Below, piece by piece: positions 34,336 through 43,008 of a DNA stretch of 64,000 nucleotides. This DNA is from SZUA-35 sp964351995 (GTDB taxonomy: Bacteria > Actinomycetota > Acidimicrobiia > Acidimicrobiales > SZUA-35), in NCBI GenBank assembly GCA_964351995.1, contig CAYGQE010000015.1:32618-96617 (forward strand), in the 5' to 3' direction. The notes beneath the pieces were generated by a model. That model ran no database searches. It saw nothing but the letters and a program-made list of their open reading frames with translations, and was not told where the DNA came from. Position numbers and translations under genes: made by a program. How positions within the stretch are numbered: position 1 is the first letter of the stretch; each line of letters begins with the position of its first letter.

Positions 34336-35937
34336 GTGGGCGCCTACGTCGTAGAAGAATTCACCCCCGCTGAAGCCGACATTCTCCGTCGTTACTTCAC
34401 GAACCTCGACCAGCCCGTTTTCGCGCTCGTCAACCTTCCCGAGGTGGTGAAGGGTGCGCTCTTTGCCCGCTACTCTCGCTCGGCGAAGAGCCTTCGGCGG
34501 CTGTTCGTTGACGAGTTCGTGCACGAACTCGATGTCGAGGGTGACGCCACGATCGATGCCACGATCGGTCTCGACCGGGCCGAAGAGCTGTACGAAAAGG
34601 TTTTCTTCGAATACGGCGACGACTCCGTCGCACAGCTCGGCGGTGTTCACCTGGCGTGTGAGCAAGCATCGAACATGCTGACCAAGGTCCTCGAGTGGGG
34701 CCGAATGGCGTCCTACCTCGAGCAATCGACGCGCTACATCGCCTATGACAGCCGGGCCGACGGCCGCTACCGCTATCACCGTGATCCAGAGATCCTGTCG
34801 TCTGAGCTCGGGACGCGCTACATCGGTGATCTCGACCGAATCTTCGACACGTACTCGGATCTGTTGCCGAAGGTCATCGATCACGTCAAAGGCATCACGC
34901 CCAAGGGCGAAGGCGACAGTGACTTCATCTACCGAACCGCCGTCAAGGCAAAGGCCCTCGACGCGGTTCGAGGCATCTTGCCATCCGCCGCCCAGTCGAA
35001 CGTTGGTATGTACGGTTCGGGTCAGGCCTACGAGCAGCTCCTCATCCGCATGCGCACGCACCCGTTGCCCGAGGCCCGTCACTATGCCGAGCTCATGTTG
35101 GTCGAGCTTCGGAAAGTGATTCCTTCCTTCGTGAAGCGTGTAGATCTTCCCGATCGAGGAGGGGATTGGAGCGAGTACCTCGCGGAAACCCGAGACTCAG
35201 TCGCCGACCTTGCCGAAGACTTGCTCGATGACACGTCAGCTCCAGACACCACGGCTCGTGTCGATCTGGTCGACTTCGATCCCGACGCCGAGATCAAGGT
35301 CGTTGCTTCGATGCTTTACTCGGCATCGAGCTTGCCCGAGCGCGACATCGAAGAGCAGGTGCGTCAAATGTCGGTCGAGGATCGACTTCGTGTCGTTCGG
35401 GCGTACACCGGCGATCGCCGAAACCGCCGGCACCGACCCGGTCGCGCCCTCGAGCGCCCGTTCTATCGATTCGATGTGCTTGCCGACTACGGAGCATTCC
35501 GGGATCTGCAACGACATCGCCTCCTGACCATCGAGTGGCAGCAGTTGTCCCCGCACCACGGATTTGCCCGCCCTGAGCTCGTCGACGATGCGGGGCTGAC
35601 CGCAGAGTTCAACGAGGCGATGGAACGCTCAGCAGAGCTGTACAGCGTTCTGGAGCCTCCGTTCGGTCCGCAGGCGTCCTATGCGGTGTCGTTGGCCTAC
35701 AACGTTCGGTTCAACTTCAACTTGAATGCCCGGGCCGCGATGCACATGCTCGAGCTCCGCAGCACGCCGCAGGGGCACCCGGCGTACCGCATCGTTGCTC
35801 AAGACATGCACCGTCACATTGCTGAGACTGCTGGTCACCACGCAATCGCCGAGATGATGACGTTCGTCAATCACTCGACCGAGACCGATCTCGAGCGACT
35901 CGACGCCGAACGGCGCTCCGAGGCCAAGCGCGGCTAG
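34336..35937 (+). CDS. Tandem ThyX-like protein (thymidylate synthase fold, non-canonical)
   Basis: A 533-residue protein with two ThyX-like halves. ThyX makes dTMP with FAD and has the signature RHRxxSxNExSxRY. The N-half has RMASYLEQSTRY (the S, E, S and RY positions, but no RH, and Leu for Asn). The C-half has the RHR part (LQRHRLLTIEWQQLSP) but not the rest. So neither half is canonical, and together they may build one composite site. Tandem ThyX-like proteins of about this size exist in other bacteria, but whether they make dTMP is not settled to my knowledge. GTG start, with TACCCT 8 nt upstream. Confidence 0.75.
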   Translation: MGAYVVEEFTPAEADILRRYFTNLDQPVFALVNLPEVVKGALFARYSRSAKSLRRLFVDEFVHELDVEGDATIDATIGLDRAEELYEKVFFEYGDDSVAQLGGVHLACEQASNMLTKVLEWGRMASYLEQSTRYIAYDSRADGRYRYHRDPEILSSELGTRYIGDLDRIFDTYSDLLPKVIDHVKGITPKGEGDSDFIYRTAVKAKALDAVRGILPSAAQSNVGMYGSGQAYEQLLIRMRTHPLPEARHYAELMLVELRKVIPSFVKRVDLPDRGGDWSEYLAETRDSVADLAEDLLDDTSAPDTTARVDLVDFDPDAEIKVVASMLYSASSLPERDIEEQVRQMSVEDRLRVVRAYTGDRRNRRHRPGRALERPFYRFDVLADYGAFRDLQRHRLLTIEWQQLSPHHGFARPELVDDAGLTAEFNEAMERSAELYSVLEPPFGPQASYAVSLAYNVRFNFNLNARAAMHMLELRSTPQGHPAYRIVAQDMHRHIAETAGHHAIAEMMTFVNHSTETDLERLDAERRSEAKRG

Positions 35938-36023
35938 ACGGTTTCTCTACAACACCGTTCGGTTCGTCGGTCCAAAATGGTCCGAATGACTCATGAGCCC
36001 GTCTTCACCGCCGATAGTCAGAC

Positions 36024-36935
36024 ATGACCTTCATCGGTATGCATCGCTGGACTCGTCGCTCGCTGGCGGTTGTCAGCGTCGTCGCTGGTTCCCTCTTGGT
36101 CGGACCAGCGGCTGCGGGAGCCCACGACAGCTACGTCGTTGGCCCGGGTGACACGCTCTCCGAGATCGCACAGGACACCGGAACATCGATCGTCGGATTG
36201 ATGGCAGAGAACGATCTCACCAGCCCGGACCGGATCCGTATCGGCCAGACGCTCAGCATCCCTCATCGTGATGGTTCCCATGCCGCGGCGGAGATGCCCG
36301 ACGCAACGCCAACCTCGACCTACGTGGTCGTTGCGGGGGACACCCTCGGCCAGATCGCAGAAAGGCTCGACGTGTCGTTCGCCGACCTGGCACGCACCAA
36401 CGGTCTCTCTGATCCGTACCGAATTCGGATTGGTCAAGCGCTCGTCATGTCCGGGACCAATTCGCCGGCACGTTCAACCGTTTCGACCGCGGCTTCGTAC
36501 CCCTCGCTGCCGGATCGCCTGGTCCAGATGCCTGAGCGCCAGGCGCTCATTCCCATCTTCGAGCGCTGGAGCGAGGCAAATGAGCTTCCCGTCGATCTCG
36601 TGATGGCGGTCGCCTGGCAAGAATCCGGTTGGAACAACGATGCGGTGTCGTTCAAAGGAGCCGTCGGCGTTGGCCAGATCATGCCGGCAACCGGTACGTG
36701 GGTCGCCTCTGATCTCATCGGGCGACCCGGGCTCGATCGCACGGTTGCCGAGGACAACATTCGCATGAGTGCGCGCTACCTCCGGTGGCTGATCGACTAT
36801 CTCGGTGATGAAGACCTTGCCCTTGCCGGCTACTACCAGGGGCCGGGAGCCGTGCGGGCAGGAATCATGTATGAAGACACCGTGCAGTACGTTGCCAACG
36901 TCCAGGTTCATCGTCAGTTCTTCCTGGCTTCCTGA
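36024..36935 (+). CDS. Secreted LysM lytic transglycosylase
   Basis: A 303-residue exported peptidoglycan enzyme. Signal peptide residues 1-33 (cleavage near AAAGAHD), LysM repeat 1 (YVVGPGDTLSEIAQDTG...IRIGQTLSIP), LysM repeat 2 (YVVVAGDTLGQIAERLD...IRIGQALVM), then a transglycosylase SLT domain with catalytic Glu in AWQESGW, GAVGVGQIMPATG and LALAGYYQGPGAV. It should cleave glycan strands to anhydromuropeptides in the wall. Confidence 0.93.
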   Translation: MTFIGMHRWTRRSLAVVSVVAGSLLVGPAAAGAHDSYVVGPGDTLSEIAQDTGTSIVGLMAENDLTSPDRIRIGQTLSIPHRDGSHAAAEMPDATPTSTYVVVAGDTLGQIAERLDVSFADLARTNGLSDPYRIRIGQALVMSGTNSPARSTVSTAASYPSLPDRLVQMPERQALIPIFERWSEANELPVDLVMAVAWQESGWNNDAVSFKGAVGVGQIMPATGTWVASDLIGRPGLDRTVAEDNIRMSARYLRWLIDYLGDEDLALAGYYQGPGAVRAGIMYEDTVQYVANVQVHRQFFLAS

Positions 36936-37038
36936 TGCGTGGCGCGTGACACACAGAAGTCCTCTCGGGTACCGCGCAGAACCCGAGGGAATGTGTAGAG
37001 TCCGCCACGTTCGCCCCGGGTCCACGAAGAGAGCATTC

Positions 37039-37506
37039 ATGAGTGACGATCTCGAAGAAGCTGAAGAGAACGCCGAAGAGATCGACGAGGATCTTGAAGA
37101 CGACATCGTCGAAGAAGATCTCGAAGACGATCTCGAAGACGATGAATTCGTCGGCGACGACGTGGTCGGTGATGACGAAGTCGACGATGACGATGACGAT
37201 GACGATGACGACGCTGCCCGGCCCAAGGCCCGGAAGGTGTCCGAAGACGAAGACGAAGACGAAGACATCGACCCAGAAGACGTCGAGGCGGACCTCGACG
37301 CAATCTTGAAGAATCGTCTGGCTGCCGAAGACGAAGAAGACGAAGAAGATGACGAGGACGCGCCCGCAAATGTTCCGGCCAAGAAACTGGTCGAGTTCGT
37401 GTGTGAGAACTGCTTCCTCGTGGTCAGTCGCGATTCGTCGACATCAAAGAACCTGCCCCCTTGCTCGATGGGCGACGGTGTTGAGCCGTGCTCACCACTG
37501 GGCTGA
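37039..37506 (+). CDS. Acidic DUF4193-type protein with C-terminal zinc motif
   Basis: A 155-residue protein. Residues 3-110 are almost all Glu/Asp with a few basic insertions, a run of ten Asp included. The C-terminus holds the conserved cluster VCENCFLVVSRD...PPCSMGDGVEPC, with four cysteines fit for zinc. This is the pattern of DUF4193 family proteins of actinobacteria, of unknown function. ATG 37039 has a GAAGAGAG ribosome binding site. An in-frame extension upstream overlaps the LysM gene and is not likely to be used. Confidence 0.8.
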   Translation: MSDDLEEAEENAEEIDEDLEDDIVEEDLEDDLEDDEFVGDDVVGDDEVDDDDDDDDDDAARPKARKVSEDEDEDEDIDPEDVEADLDAILKNRLAAEDEEDEEDDEDAPANVPAKKLVEFVCENCFLVVSRDSSTSKNLPPCSMGDGVEPCSPLG

Positions 37507-37523
37507 GTTTCGGTGATGAACTG

Positions 37524-38033
37524 ATGACTGACCAAAACGAACGCCGCTCCATCGACCAGCTGGTGGATCTGTTCGTTTACGCCCCTGTCGGTTTGGCCTA
37601 TGAGTACCACGATGTTCTGCCCAAGCTGATCAAGCGGGGCAAGAGTCAGGTCCAGATTGCGAAGTTCCTCGGCACGATGGCGGCCAAGCAGGGACAACGA
37701 ACGGTTGAGGGGCGTCTCGAGGATGTGCTCGACGTCGCGTCGTCGACCGTGGCGCAGAGCATCACCGATGTCGGCGCTCGCGTCGGGCTGGCGCCGGACC
37801 CACCGCAAGAATCGTCACAGAGCGCAGGCTCGCCTGATCGCACGGACGGTGGTGGTGTAGACGATCGTCCGCTTCCCATTGCCGGTTACGACGAACTCAC
37901 TGCCAAGCAGATCGTCGCACTGCTGGCCGATCTCGAACCCGGTCAGCGCAAGCGAATCGGGGCTTACGAGTCGACACACCGGGCGCGAAAGACCGTGATG
38001 GCGAAACTTGCGTCCCTGGTTGAGGCGAGCTGA
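37524..38033 (+). CDS. Actinobacterial conserved protein, function unknown
   Basis: A 169-residue protein. The N-terminal part (RSIDQLVDLFVYAPVGLAYEYHDVLPKLIKRG) looks like an amphipathic membrane-associated helix, a Ser/Asp-rich linker follows, and a C-terminal domain (YDELTAKQIVALLADLEPGQRKRIGAYESTHRARKTVMAKLASL) is a short helical module seen in many actinobacterial proteins. No catalytic residues. ATG 37524 is preferred over the in-frame GTG at 37488, which would overlap the previous gene. It is followed by a GNAT gene 2 bp on. Confidence 0.75.
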   Translation: MTDQNERRSIDQLVDLFVYAPVGLAYEYHDVLPKLIKRGKSQVQIAKFLGTMAAKQGQRTVEGRLEDVLDVASSTVAQSITDVGARVGLAPDPPQESSQSAGSPDRTDGGGVDDRPLPIAGYDELTAKQIVALLADLEPGQRKRIGAYESTHRARKTVMAKLASLVEAS

Positions 38034-38035
38034 CC

Positions 38036-38497
38036 GTGGAAAGCGCACGCGTTGCTGCGCTCGATGACCTCGGATCGATCGGTGCCGTTGCATCAGCGAT
38101 TGCCGCAGATTTGCCCGACAAGCGCGGAGGATCGCTGTTCCTTCGACGTGAGAGCGGTGGAGACGCCATCGTGCGGGCCCAGGCTCAGATCGAGGGCGAG
38201 GACGGATTCGCCGTTGTTGGCACCTACGACGACGTGATCTTTGGCTATGCGATCGTCGAGATCGAACGTCTCGACGACGGCGGACTGCTGGCGCGAGTAG
38301 ATGATCTCGCCGTTGACGCTGAGATCCGCGGCTCCGGGATTGGCGAGGCGATGATGAACCTCGTGATGGACACCGCCCGCGAGCGGGGATGCTTCGGCAT
38401 CGACAGCCGGGCACTGCCCGGCGATCGCCACACGAAGAATTTCTTCGAGAGCTTCGGGCTCAAGGCCCGTCTGCTCGTTGTGCACAAAACCCTGTAG
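38036..38497 (+). CDS. GNAT-family N-acetyltransferase
   Basis: A 153-residue acetyltransferase. The acetyl-CoA pyrophosphate loop is RGSGIGEAM (motif A), preceded by VDDLAVDAEI; motif B-like NFFESFGLK follows. The acceptor is unknown. GTG start 2 bp after the previous gene, so probably co-translated. Convergent with the next gene over a hairpin. Confidence 0.85.
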   Translation: MESARVAALDDLGSIGAVASAIAADLPDKRGGSLFLRRESGGDAIVRAQAQIEGEDGFAVVGTYDDVIFGYAIVEIERLDDGGLLARVDDLAVDAEIRGSGIGEAMMNLVMDTARERGCFGIDSRALPGDRHTKNFFESFGLKARLLVVHKTL

Positions 38498-38508
38498 AGC
38501 CGGGAAGC

Positions 38509-38538
38509 ACGAACGCCGACCTTGCGGCCGGCGTTCGT
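38509..38538. terminator. Bidirectional hairpin between convergent genes
   Basis: ACGAACGCCG (38509-38518) and CGGCGTTCGT (38529-38538) form a perfect 10-bp stem with a 10-nt loop in the 73-bp gap between the GNAT gene and the opposite-strand low-complexity gene. No T-tract. Confidence 0.6.
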
Positions 38539-38570
38539 CTGTGCGATGAAGATATTGCCGAAGTGAGCGG

Positions 38571-40085
38571 CTATCCGGCTGCTGGAGGTTCTTCTTCAGG
38601 CTCAGGCGCAGGTGCAGCCTCTTCAGCGGGAGCGTCAGCCTCTGCGACGGGGGCAGCTTCTTCGGCTGCGGGAGCCTCGGCAACATCAGCAACAGGTGCG
38701 ACCTCTTCAGCAATCGGCGTTGCCTCGGTGGGTGCTTCGGCGACCGGAGCTTCCTCGGCAGCGGCTCCCTCGGCGAGTGCTGGTGCTGCTGGATCGGGCT
38801 TGGGTTCGGCTCCAGGCACGGGGCGGTCGACCTTGGGCTTGTTCGGTGCCTTGGCATCGCCGCCCTTGCCATCGCTCTTCTTCTTGCGAGGCGGGCGACG
38901 TCGCTTGGCCTTGGCCGCTTCGCTCGGATCGATGCCGAAGAGTGCGGCGATGGCTGGCACGCGGTCGGCGACTCGACGAACAGCCTCGAGCAGTTCCTCT
39001 TTCGGCTCAGCCGGGATGCCAGCAGGCGTGACACTGTTGCGCACGGGAGAGAACGCAACGGCGTCGACCACGGTGGCCCAGCGATCCTGTCCGGTGTCGG
39101 CGGTGAGGCCGGCTACGGCCATCTCGGTGAGTTTGGCAGCGAGGTCGTTCGGAAGTGGTGACCCAGCTTTGACGGGCCGCGAGCTCATGCGAAGAGCGCG
39201 GACCGAACGGCCACCATCGACGGCTTCACGCAGCTCGTCGATCCAGGCTTCGTGATCGGATTCGATGCGTTGGTTGAGCCCGGTCCGCAGCGACTCGGCC
39301 AATGCCTTTGCCTCATCGCCGCGAGCGGCGTCGGCGGCAACAACGACCGAGCGGAGGTCGCGAAGGTCGAGTTCGGAGATGTCGGCCATGGCCGCATCGG
39401 CACGGTCATGCCACTCTGCGCCACGCAGTTTGGGCACAAGATCCTCGGCGATGGCCACGACGGGCTTCACGGCGATCTCGGGTGTACCGGCCTCTTTGGC
39501 CTCTTTGTTCTGGGCCTCGATGGCGGCACGGACGGCTTGCATGCCGCCCTTCATCACCTGCTCAGCGATGGGGCGATGTTCTTCGGGGACCGCAGCAAGG
39601 ACTTCGTCACGGTGCACACGCTTCGGGCGCAGCCGCTTGGGCTTTGGCTTCGGCTCGGGCTCGGGGCGGGAAGGCCGTCGATTGCCTTCGTTGCGACCGC
39701 GGCCTGCATCGCGTCCGCCCTTGCGATCACCGCGATCGGAACGGTCATTCTTGCGGCCATCACGACGCCCGCCTTTGCGATCGCCGCCCCGGTCTTCCCG
39801 AGCCACCCGGGTGGTGGTGACGAGTTCATCCTCACGCAGCTCGCGAGGCTTCATCTCGAGAATGTCGTTCCGACCCTTCTTGGCCTTGGGTGGGAACACC
39901 TCGATGATCTCGATGCCGTCGAGCAAGAACTCAGCCTCGACCTTGACGACATCACCGGTCCGGGGGTCTGCGTAGAGCAGACCCTCAGGAAGGGTTCCCT
40001 TCGGCATTTTGGCGCCGGCGGCTCGCCAGGTCCACGTGCCATCACCCTTGTTGCTGGTGAGTTCGATTTCGATGCGGCGTGACAT
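38571..40085 (-). CDS. Low-complexity basic/acidic protein, possible RNA-associated
   Basis: A 504-residue protein of unknown family. Residues 1-85 form a compact domain (RRIEIELTSNKGDGTWTWRAAGAKMPKG, VEAEFLLDGIEIIEVFPPK). A Arg/Gly/Asp-rich segment (about 95-160: RGGDRKGGRRDGRKN...) resembles RGG-type nucleic-acid-binding linkers. A helical domain follows (about 170-365), then a Lys/Arg stretch and an Ala/Glu/Pro repeat tail. ATG 40085 is chosen because the compact domain starts there. Function not assigned; binding to RNA or ribosomes is a guess from composition. Confidence 0.7.
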   Translation of the reverse strand: MSRRIEIELTSNKGDGTWTWRAAGAKMPKGTLPEGLLYADPRTGDVVKVEAEFLLDGIEIIEVFPPKAKKGRNDILEMKPRELREDELVTTTRVAREDRGGDRKGGRRDGRKNDRSDRGDRKGGRDAGRGRNEGNRRPSRPEPEPKPKPKRLRPKRVHRDEVLAAVPEEHRPIAEQVMKGGMQAVRAAIEAQNKEAKEAGTPEIAVKPVVAIAEDLVPKLRGAEWHDRADAAMADISELDLRDLRSVVVAADAARGDEAKALAESLRTGLNQRIESDHEAWIDELREAVDGGRSVRALRMSSRPVKAGSPLPNDLAAKLTEMAVAGLTADTGQDRWATVVDAVAFSPVRNSVTPAGIPAEPKEELLEAVRRVADRVPAIAALFGIDPSEAAKAKRRRPPRKKKSDGKGGDAKAPNKPKVDRPVPGAEPKPDPAAPALAEGAAAEEAPVAEAPTEATPIAEEVAPVADVAEAPAAEEAAPVAEADAPAEEAAPAPEPEEEPPAAG

Positions 40086-40192
40086 GAGGATTCCTAGTGG
40101 TGTCGCGGACAGGCAAGGTTGCCGCAAAGGGGATACCGAAACCAACCTCGTCTCGGTGTCATCGACAGAGCAGACATACTGCGGGACCGGCG

Positions 40193-41155
40193 TCAGAGCA
40201 GATCAGGAAGCAACCGATACGCATCATTGCTTCTCGCCGCTTGGCGAACCTCGCGTGCGGTTGCATCGACGTATCGCTGAGTCGTTGCCAGACTCTCGTG
40301 GCCGAGAAGCCGCTGGAGCTCGGTTCCCGAAGCACCGTTGCGGGCCAATGACGTGGCAAAGGTGTGTCGCAACGCGTGTACGAGGGCACCCGACGGCACC
40401 CGGCTGCGGATGCCAGCCTCGCGGTACAACTGCTCGATCATGTACTGGAGTGCGCCACGCTTCATGCCCGTGCCCCGGTTGTCGACGAACAGCGAAGCGT
40501 CGGCGGCGATCCGGCCAGGGAATCGGCGAAGTCGGGACAAGGTGTACGTCGTGATGAGCGTCTCGACTTCTGGCTCGAGCGGCACGGTGCGTTCTTTGTT
40601 GCCCTTCCCCTTGACCGCCAGCACCCGCTCGTCCTCTGGCCCATCGATTGAACGCATCGTGAGCTCAAGGAGTTCAGCAAGCCGAAGGCCGCAGGTGATG
40701 AGGGTGACCACGATGGCGAGATCGCGCTCGGGCCATGGGTCTCGGGCGTTCTTGCGTCCTGCCGCCGCGACGTGAAGGAGTCGTTCGACGCTGTCGTCAC
40801 CGGTGATGGCCTTGGGTCGCGACTTCGGTACCCGAGGCTTTTCGACCGCCGCCATGGGGTTGCCGGCCAGAATGCCGTCGGCAACAAGAAACGTGAACAG
40901 CTGGTTCCACGTGGACCAGGTGCGTGAGATCGTGGCTGCCGATTGGTGGGAGATCGCAGCGAAACCACGGCGCAGAGTGCGGACGTCGAGATCGCCGATC
41001 CGAACCTCGGGCACCGGCTTGTCAAGAACCTCGGCAAGATGTCCGAGGACACTGGTGAGATCCCGCTGATAGGCGGCAAGAGTGTGTTCGGAGTGCTTCT
41101 TGGGCTTCCTAGCAAGGAAGAACTCGTCGATGAGTTCGACCACGGGCTCACGCAT
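40193..41155 (-). CDS. Tyrosine recombinase, XerC/XerD-like
   Basis: A 320-residue tyrosine site-specific recombinase. The N-terminal SAM-like core-binding domain (DEFFLARKPKKHSEHTLAAYQRDL) is typical of XerC/D. All catalytic residues are present: Arg in CGLRLAELL, Lys in KGKGNKER, HALRHTF (His and Arg), His in LLGHESLATTQ and the Tyr nucleophile in RYVDAT. It may be the chromosomal Xer that resolves dimers or an integrase; no att-like repeats were seen nearby, so a housekeeping role is favoured. Its start shares the CATG with an opposite ORF. Confidence 0.88.
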   Translation of the reverse strand: MREPVVELIDEFFLARKPKKHSEHTLAAYQRDLTSVLGHLAEVLDKPVPEVRIGDLDVRTLRRGFAAISHQSAATISRTWSTWNQLFTFLVADGILAGNPMAAVEKPRVPKSRPKAITGDDSVERLLHVAAAGRKNARDPWPERDLAIVVTLITCGLRLAELLELTMRSIDGPEDERVLAVKGKGNKERTVPLEPEVETLITTYTLSRLRRFPGRIAADASLFVDNRGTGMKRGALQYMIEQLYREAGIRSRVPSGALVHALRHTFATSLARNGASGTELQRLLGHESLATTQRYVDATAREVRQAARSNDAYRLLPDLL

Positions 41156-41447
41156 GGGTCAACCGTACTCTGCTGCGTTGGGCCATTCGGCTCATGTTCA
41201 GCCCGAAGCTGCCGATGCCACCTTTGTGACCATTCCTGTGCTGCCCTCGTCCAGATCCGATCGGGCCGTCGCTTCTCATGGCACGGTTGTCTGTCCGTCG
41301 TGTTCGATGGAAGCGAGTTCAGCCGACAAGCGGTTGCTGCGGCCTTTGCATGGCTCCTTGGATCTGCGCCGTTGTCGGAATTGTCGCGCCGTCATCGATC
41401 TCTCGGCCCAGGCCCCCATGATCGCTGAACCGCTCGCATCAGTCTGA
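41154..41447 (+). CDS. Possible small zinc-ribbon protein
   Basis: A 97-residue ORF with a CPSC and CRNC pair 30 residues apart, as in zinc ribbons. ATG 41154 overlaps the XerC-like start codon on the other strand (CATG), which leaves no room for promoter or ribosome binding site, so an in-frame start further in (41226 or 41235, GTG) may be used. No family recognised. Low certainty. Confidence 0.4.
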   Translation: MGQPYSAALGHSAHVQPEAADATFVTIPVLPSSRSDRAVASHGTVVCPSCSMEASSADKRLLRPLHGSLDLRRCRNCRAVIDLSAQAPMIAEPLASV

Positions 41448-41496
41448 CCAACCGCTGGGCCGCTCATGGCATCCCCGGCACACTCGGTTCGCTCGG

Positions 41497-42855
41497 TCAG
41501 AGTGACGACAGCGCAGAGATCGGCGGTACCGCTGGAGCCGTCGCAAGGTGCTCGATTGGCGCGGGCCGTTGGTGAGGAGCGTTGTAGTCGCGGCTCGGAT
41601 CGGGGCCGGTTGTCTTGTTGACGAAGTAGACCTGCGCGACTCGATCGATCATGTCGCGGTCGAGGCGCTTCGGGACTTGTTCGTAGGCACAGATTCCCTC
41701 CATGAGTTCGCAGAAGTCCGTCACCAAGTACGGGCGAAGCTCGCCGATGTTCTCGATAGCGACAGAACGTAGGTGCGCTGCATCGTCAGCGTTGACTTCG
41801 ATGCCGCTGGCCTTCGCCACTCGGACGAGGATCCAATTGAAGGCGTTTTCTGAGATCGGGCCGATGTAGACCTTGTTTCGCAAGCGGCGGAGGAACGCTT
41901 CATCTCCCAGCGCTTTGGGGTCCAAATTGGTCGAAGCCACCAGCTTGAGTTCAAACGGAATGGTCATCTTCGTGCCGGAACCGAGCTTCAAGAAGTCGAT
42001 GCCGCGGGCGAGCGGCATGATCCAGCGGTTGAGTAGTGCGTCGGGCCGGAAGCTCTGACGTCCGAAATCGTCGACGACGAGGATGCCGTTGTTCGCCTGC
42101 ATTTGGAGCGGAGCGTTGTAGACGCCGCTCACCGTGTCGTATTCGAGTTCGACCATCTTGAGGTCCATCTCGCCACCGACCATGACGATGGGGCGCTCGC
42201 AGAGCACCCAGCGGGGATCGAGATCCGGAGGCTGGGCTTCCACGGCTTTGTGGATCGACGGGTCGTACACGCTGATGATCGCTCCGTCGACGGTGACCGC
42301 CCACGGCACGAGTACGGCATCGCTGTGGATGCGGATCATTCGCTCGGCCAAGCTGGTCTTGCCAGTTCCGGGCGGCCCGTAGAGGAAGATCGCACCCTCG
42401 TTCATGAACGCAGGGCCGAGTTGGTCGAGGACGTGGTCTTCGATCACGAGGTCGCTGAAGGCAGCTCGAATCGATTCGCGGTTGACCTGCGATGCGGCCC
42501 TCTGGCTCATGACTGTTTGGGTGTAGTCAGTAAGTGAGACCGGCGCGATCGCTGCGTAGGTGGTGGTGTGCATGCGATCGAGGGCGACACGGGTGCCGGA
42601 CTCAGTCAGCGCTGCTCGGTAGTCACGACCTTCGAGGCCCTGGTACTCCACCATGTGGCGATCTCGCAGCTCATCGGCGATGTCTCGGCCAATGGACATG
42701 CTGATGCCGAGAGCGCGCGACACACCAGTCACTGTCGAGGTGCGTTCGAGCACGAGTCGCCGCATGAAGAGGTCCTCGACCATCGACCGAGGAATACCGA
42801 GTTCCTCGATGTTGGCCGGAGCGCGACGGTGAGTGATCGCTGACGGGTCGGTCAT
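41497..42855 (-). CDS. Winged-helix + AAA ATPase, function unknown
   Basis: A 452-residue protein. Residues 12-130 are a winged-helix region (LFMRRLVLERTSTVTGVSRALGISMSIGRDIADELRDRHMVEYQG, then TESGTRVALDRM). An AAA domain follows with Walker A GPPGTGKTSLAERM, Walker B ILVVDDFGRQ and a sensor-like STNLDPKALGDEAFLRRL. No transmembrane segment. Such wHTH-AAA proteins occur in several phyla but I know no proven role. ATG 42855 is chosen over the ORF's earlier start at 42954, because protein-like sequence begins there. Confidence 0.72.
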   Translation of the reverse strand: MTDPSAITHRRAPANIEELGIPRSMVEDLFMRRLVLERTSTVTGVSRALGISMSIGRDIADELRDRHMVEYQGLEGRDYRAALTESGTRVALDRMHTTTYAAIAPVSLTDYTQTVMSQRAASQVNRESIRAAFSDLVIEDHVLDQLGPAFMNEGAIFLYGPPGTGKTSLAERMIRIHSDAVLVPWAVTVDGAIISVYDPSIHKAVEAQPPDLDPRWVLCERPIVMVGGEMDLKMVELEYDTVSGVYNAPLQMQANNGILVVDDFGRQSFRPDALLNRWIMPLARGIDFLKLGSGTKMTIPFELKLVASTNLDPKALGDEAFLRRLRNKVYIGPISENAFNWILVRVAKASGIEVNADDAAHLRSVAIENIGELRPYLVTDFCELMEGICAYEQVPKRLDRDMIDRVAQVYFVNKTTGPDPSRDYNAPHQRPAPIEHLATAPAVPPISALSSL

Positions 42856-43008
42856 GCAGGGACTATCGGCACCACTTCGATTGATCTGAGGACATTGAAC
42901 CCTCGGGGCGTTGCTGTCCTTTGATCGGGGAGAGGCGCAGGTGAAGTTGCTCATCCACGGGCACGAGTGAAGCCTTCACATTGGGCGAACCGGGCCGATG
43001 TTGTTCCT

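Noticed and set aside
36805..37038. Upstream in-frame extension of the acidic DUF4193-type ORF
   Set aside because: It overlaps the LysM transglycosylase gene and lacks protein-like sequence; the ATG at 37039 has a ribosome binding site.
39252..40082. A 276-codon plus-strand ORF with hydrophobic stretches
   Set aside because: Antisense to the low-complexity gene at 38571-40085; its hydrophobic runs mirror Arg/Asp-rich codons of the other strand.
40193..41155. Xer-like recombinase considered as a phage or island integrase
   Set aside because: No flanking direct repeats, tRNA or phage genes are visible; the sequence is typical of chromosomal XerC/D.
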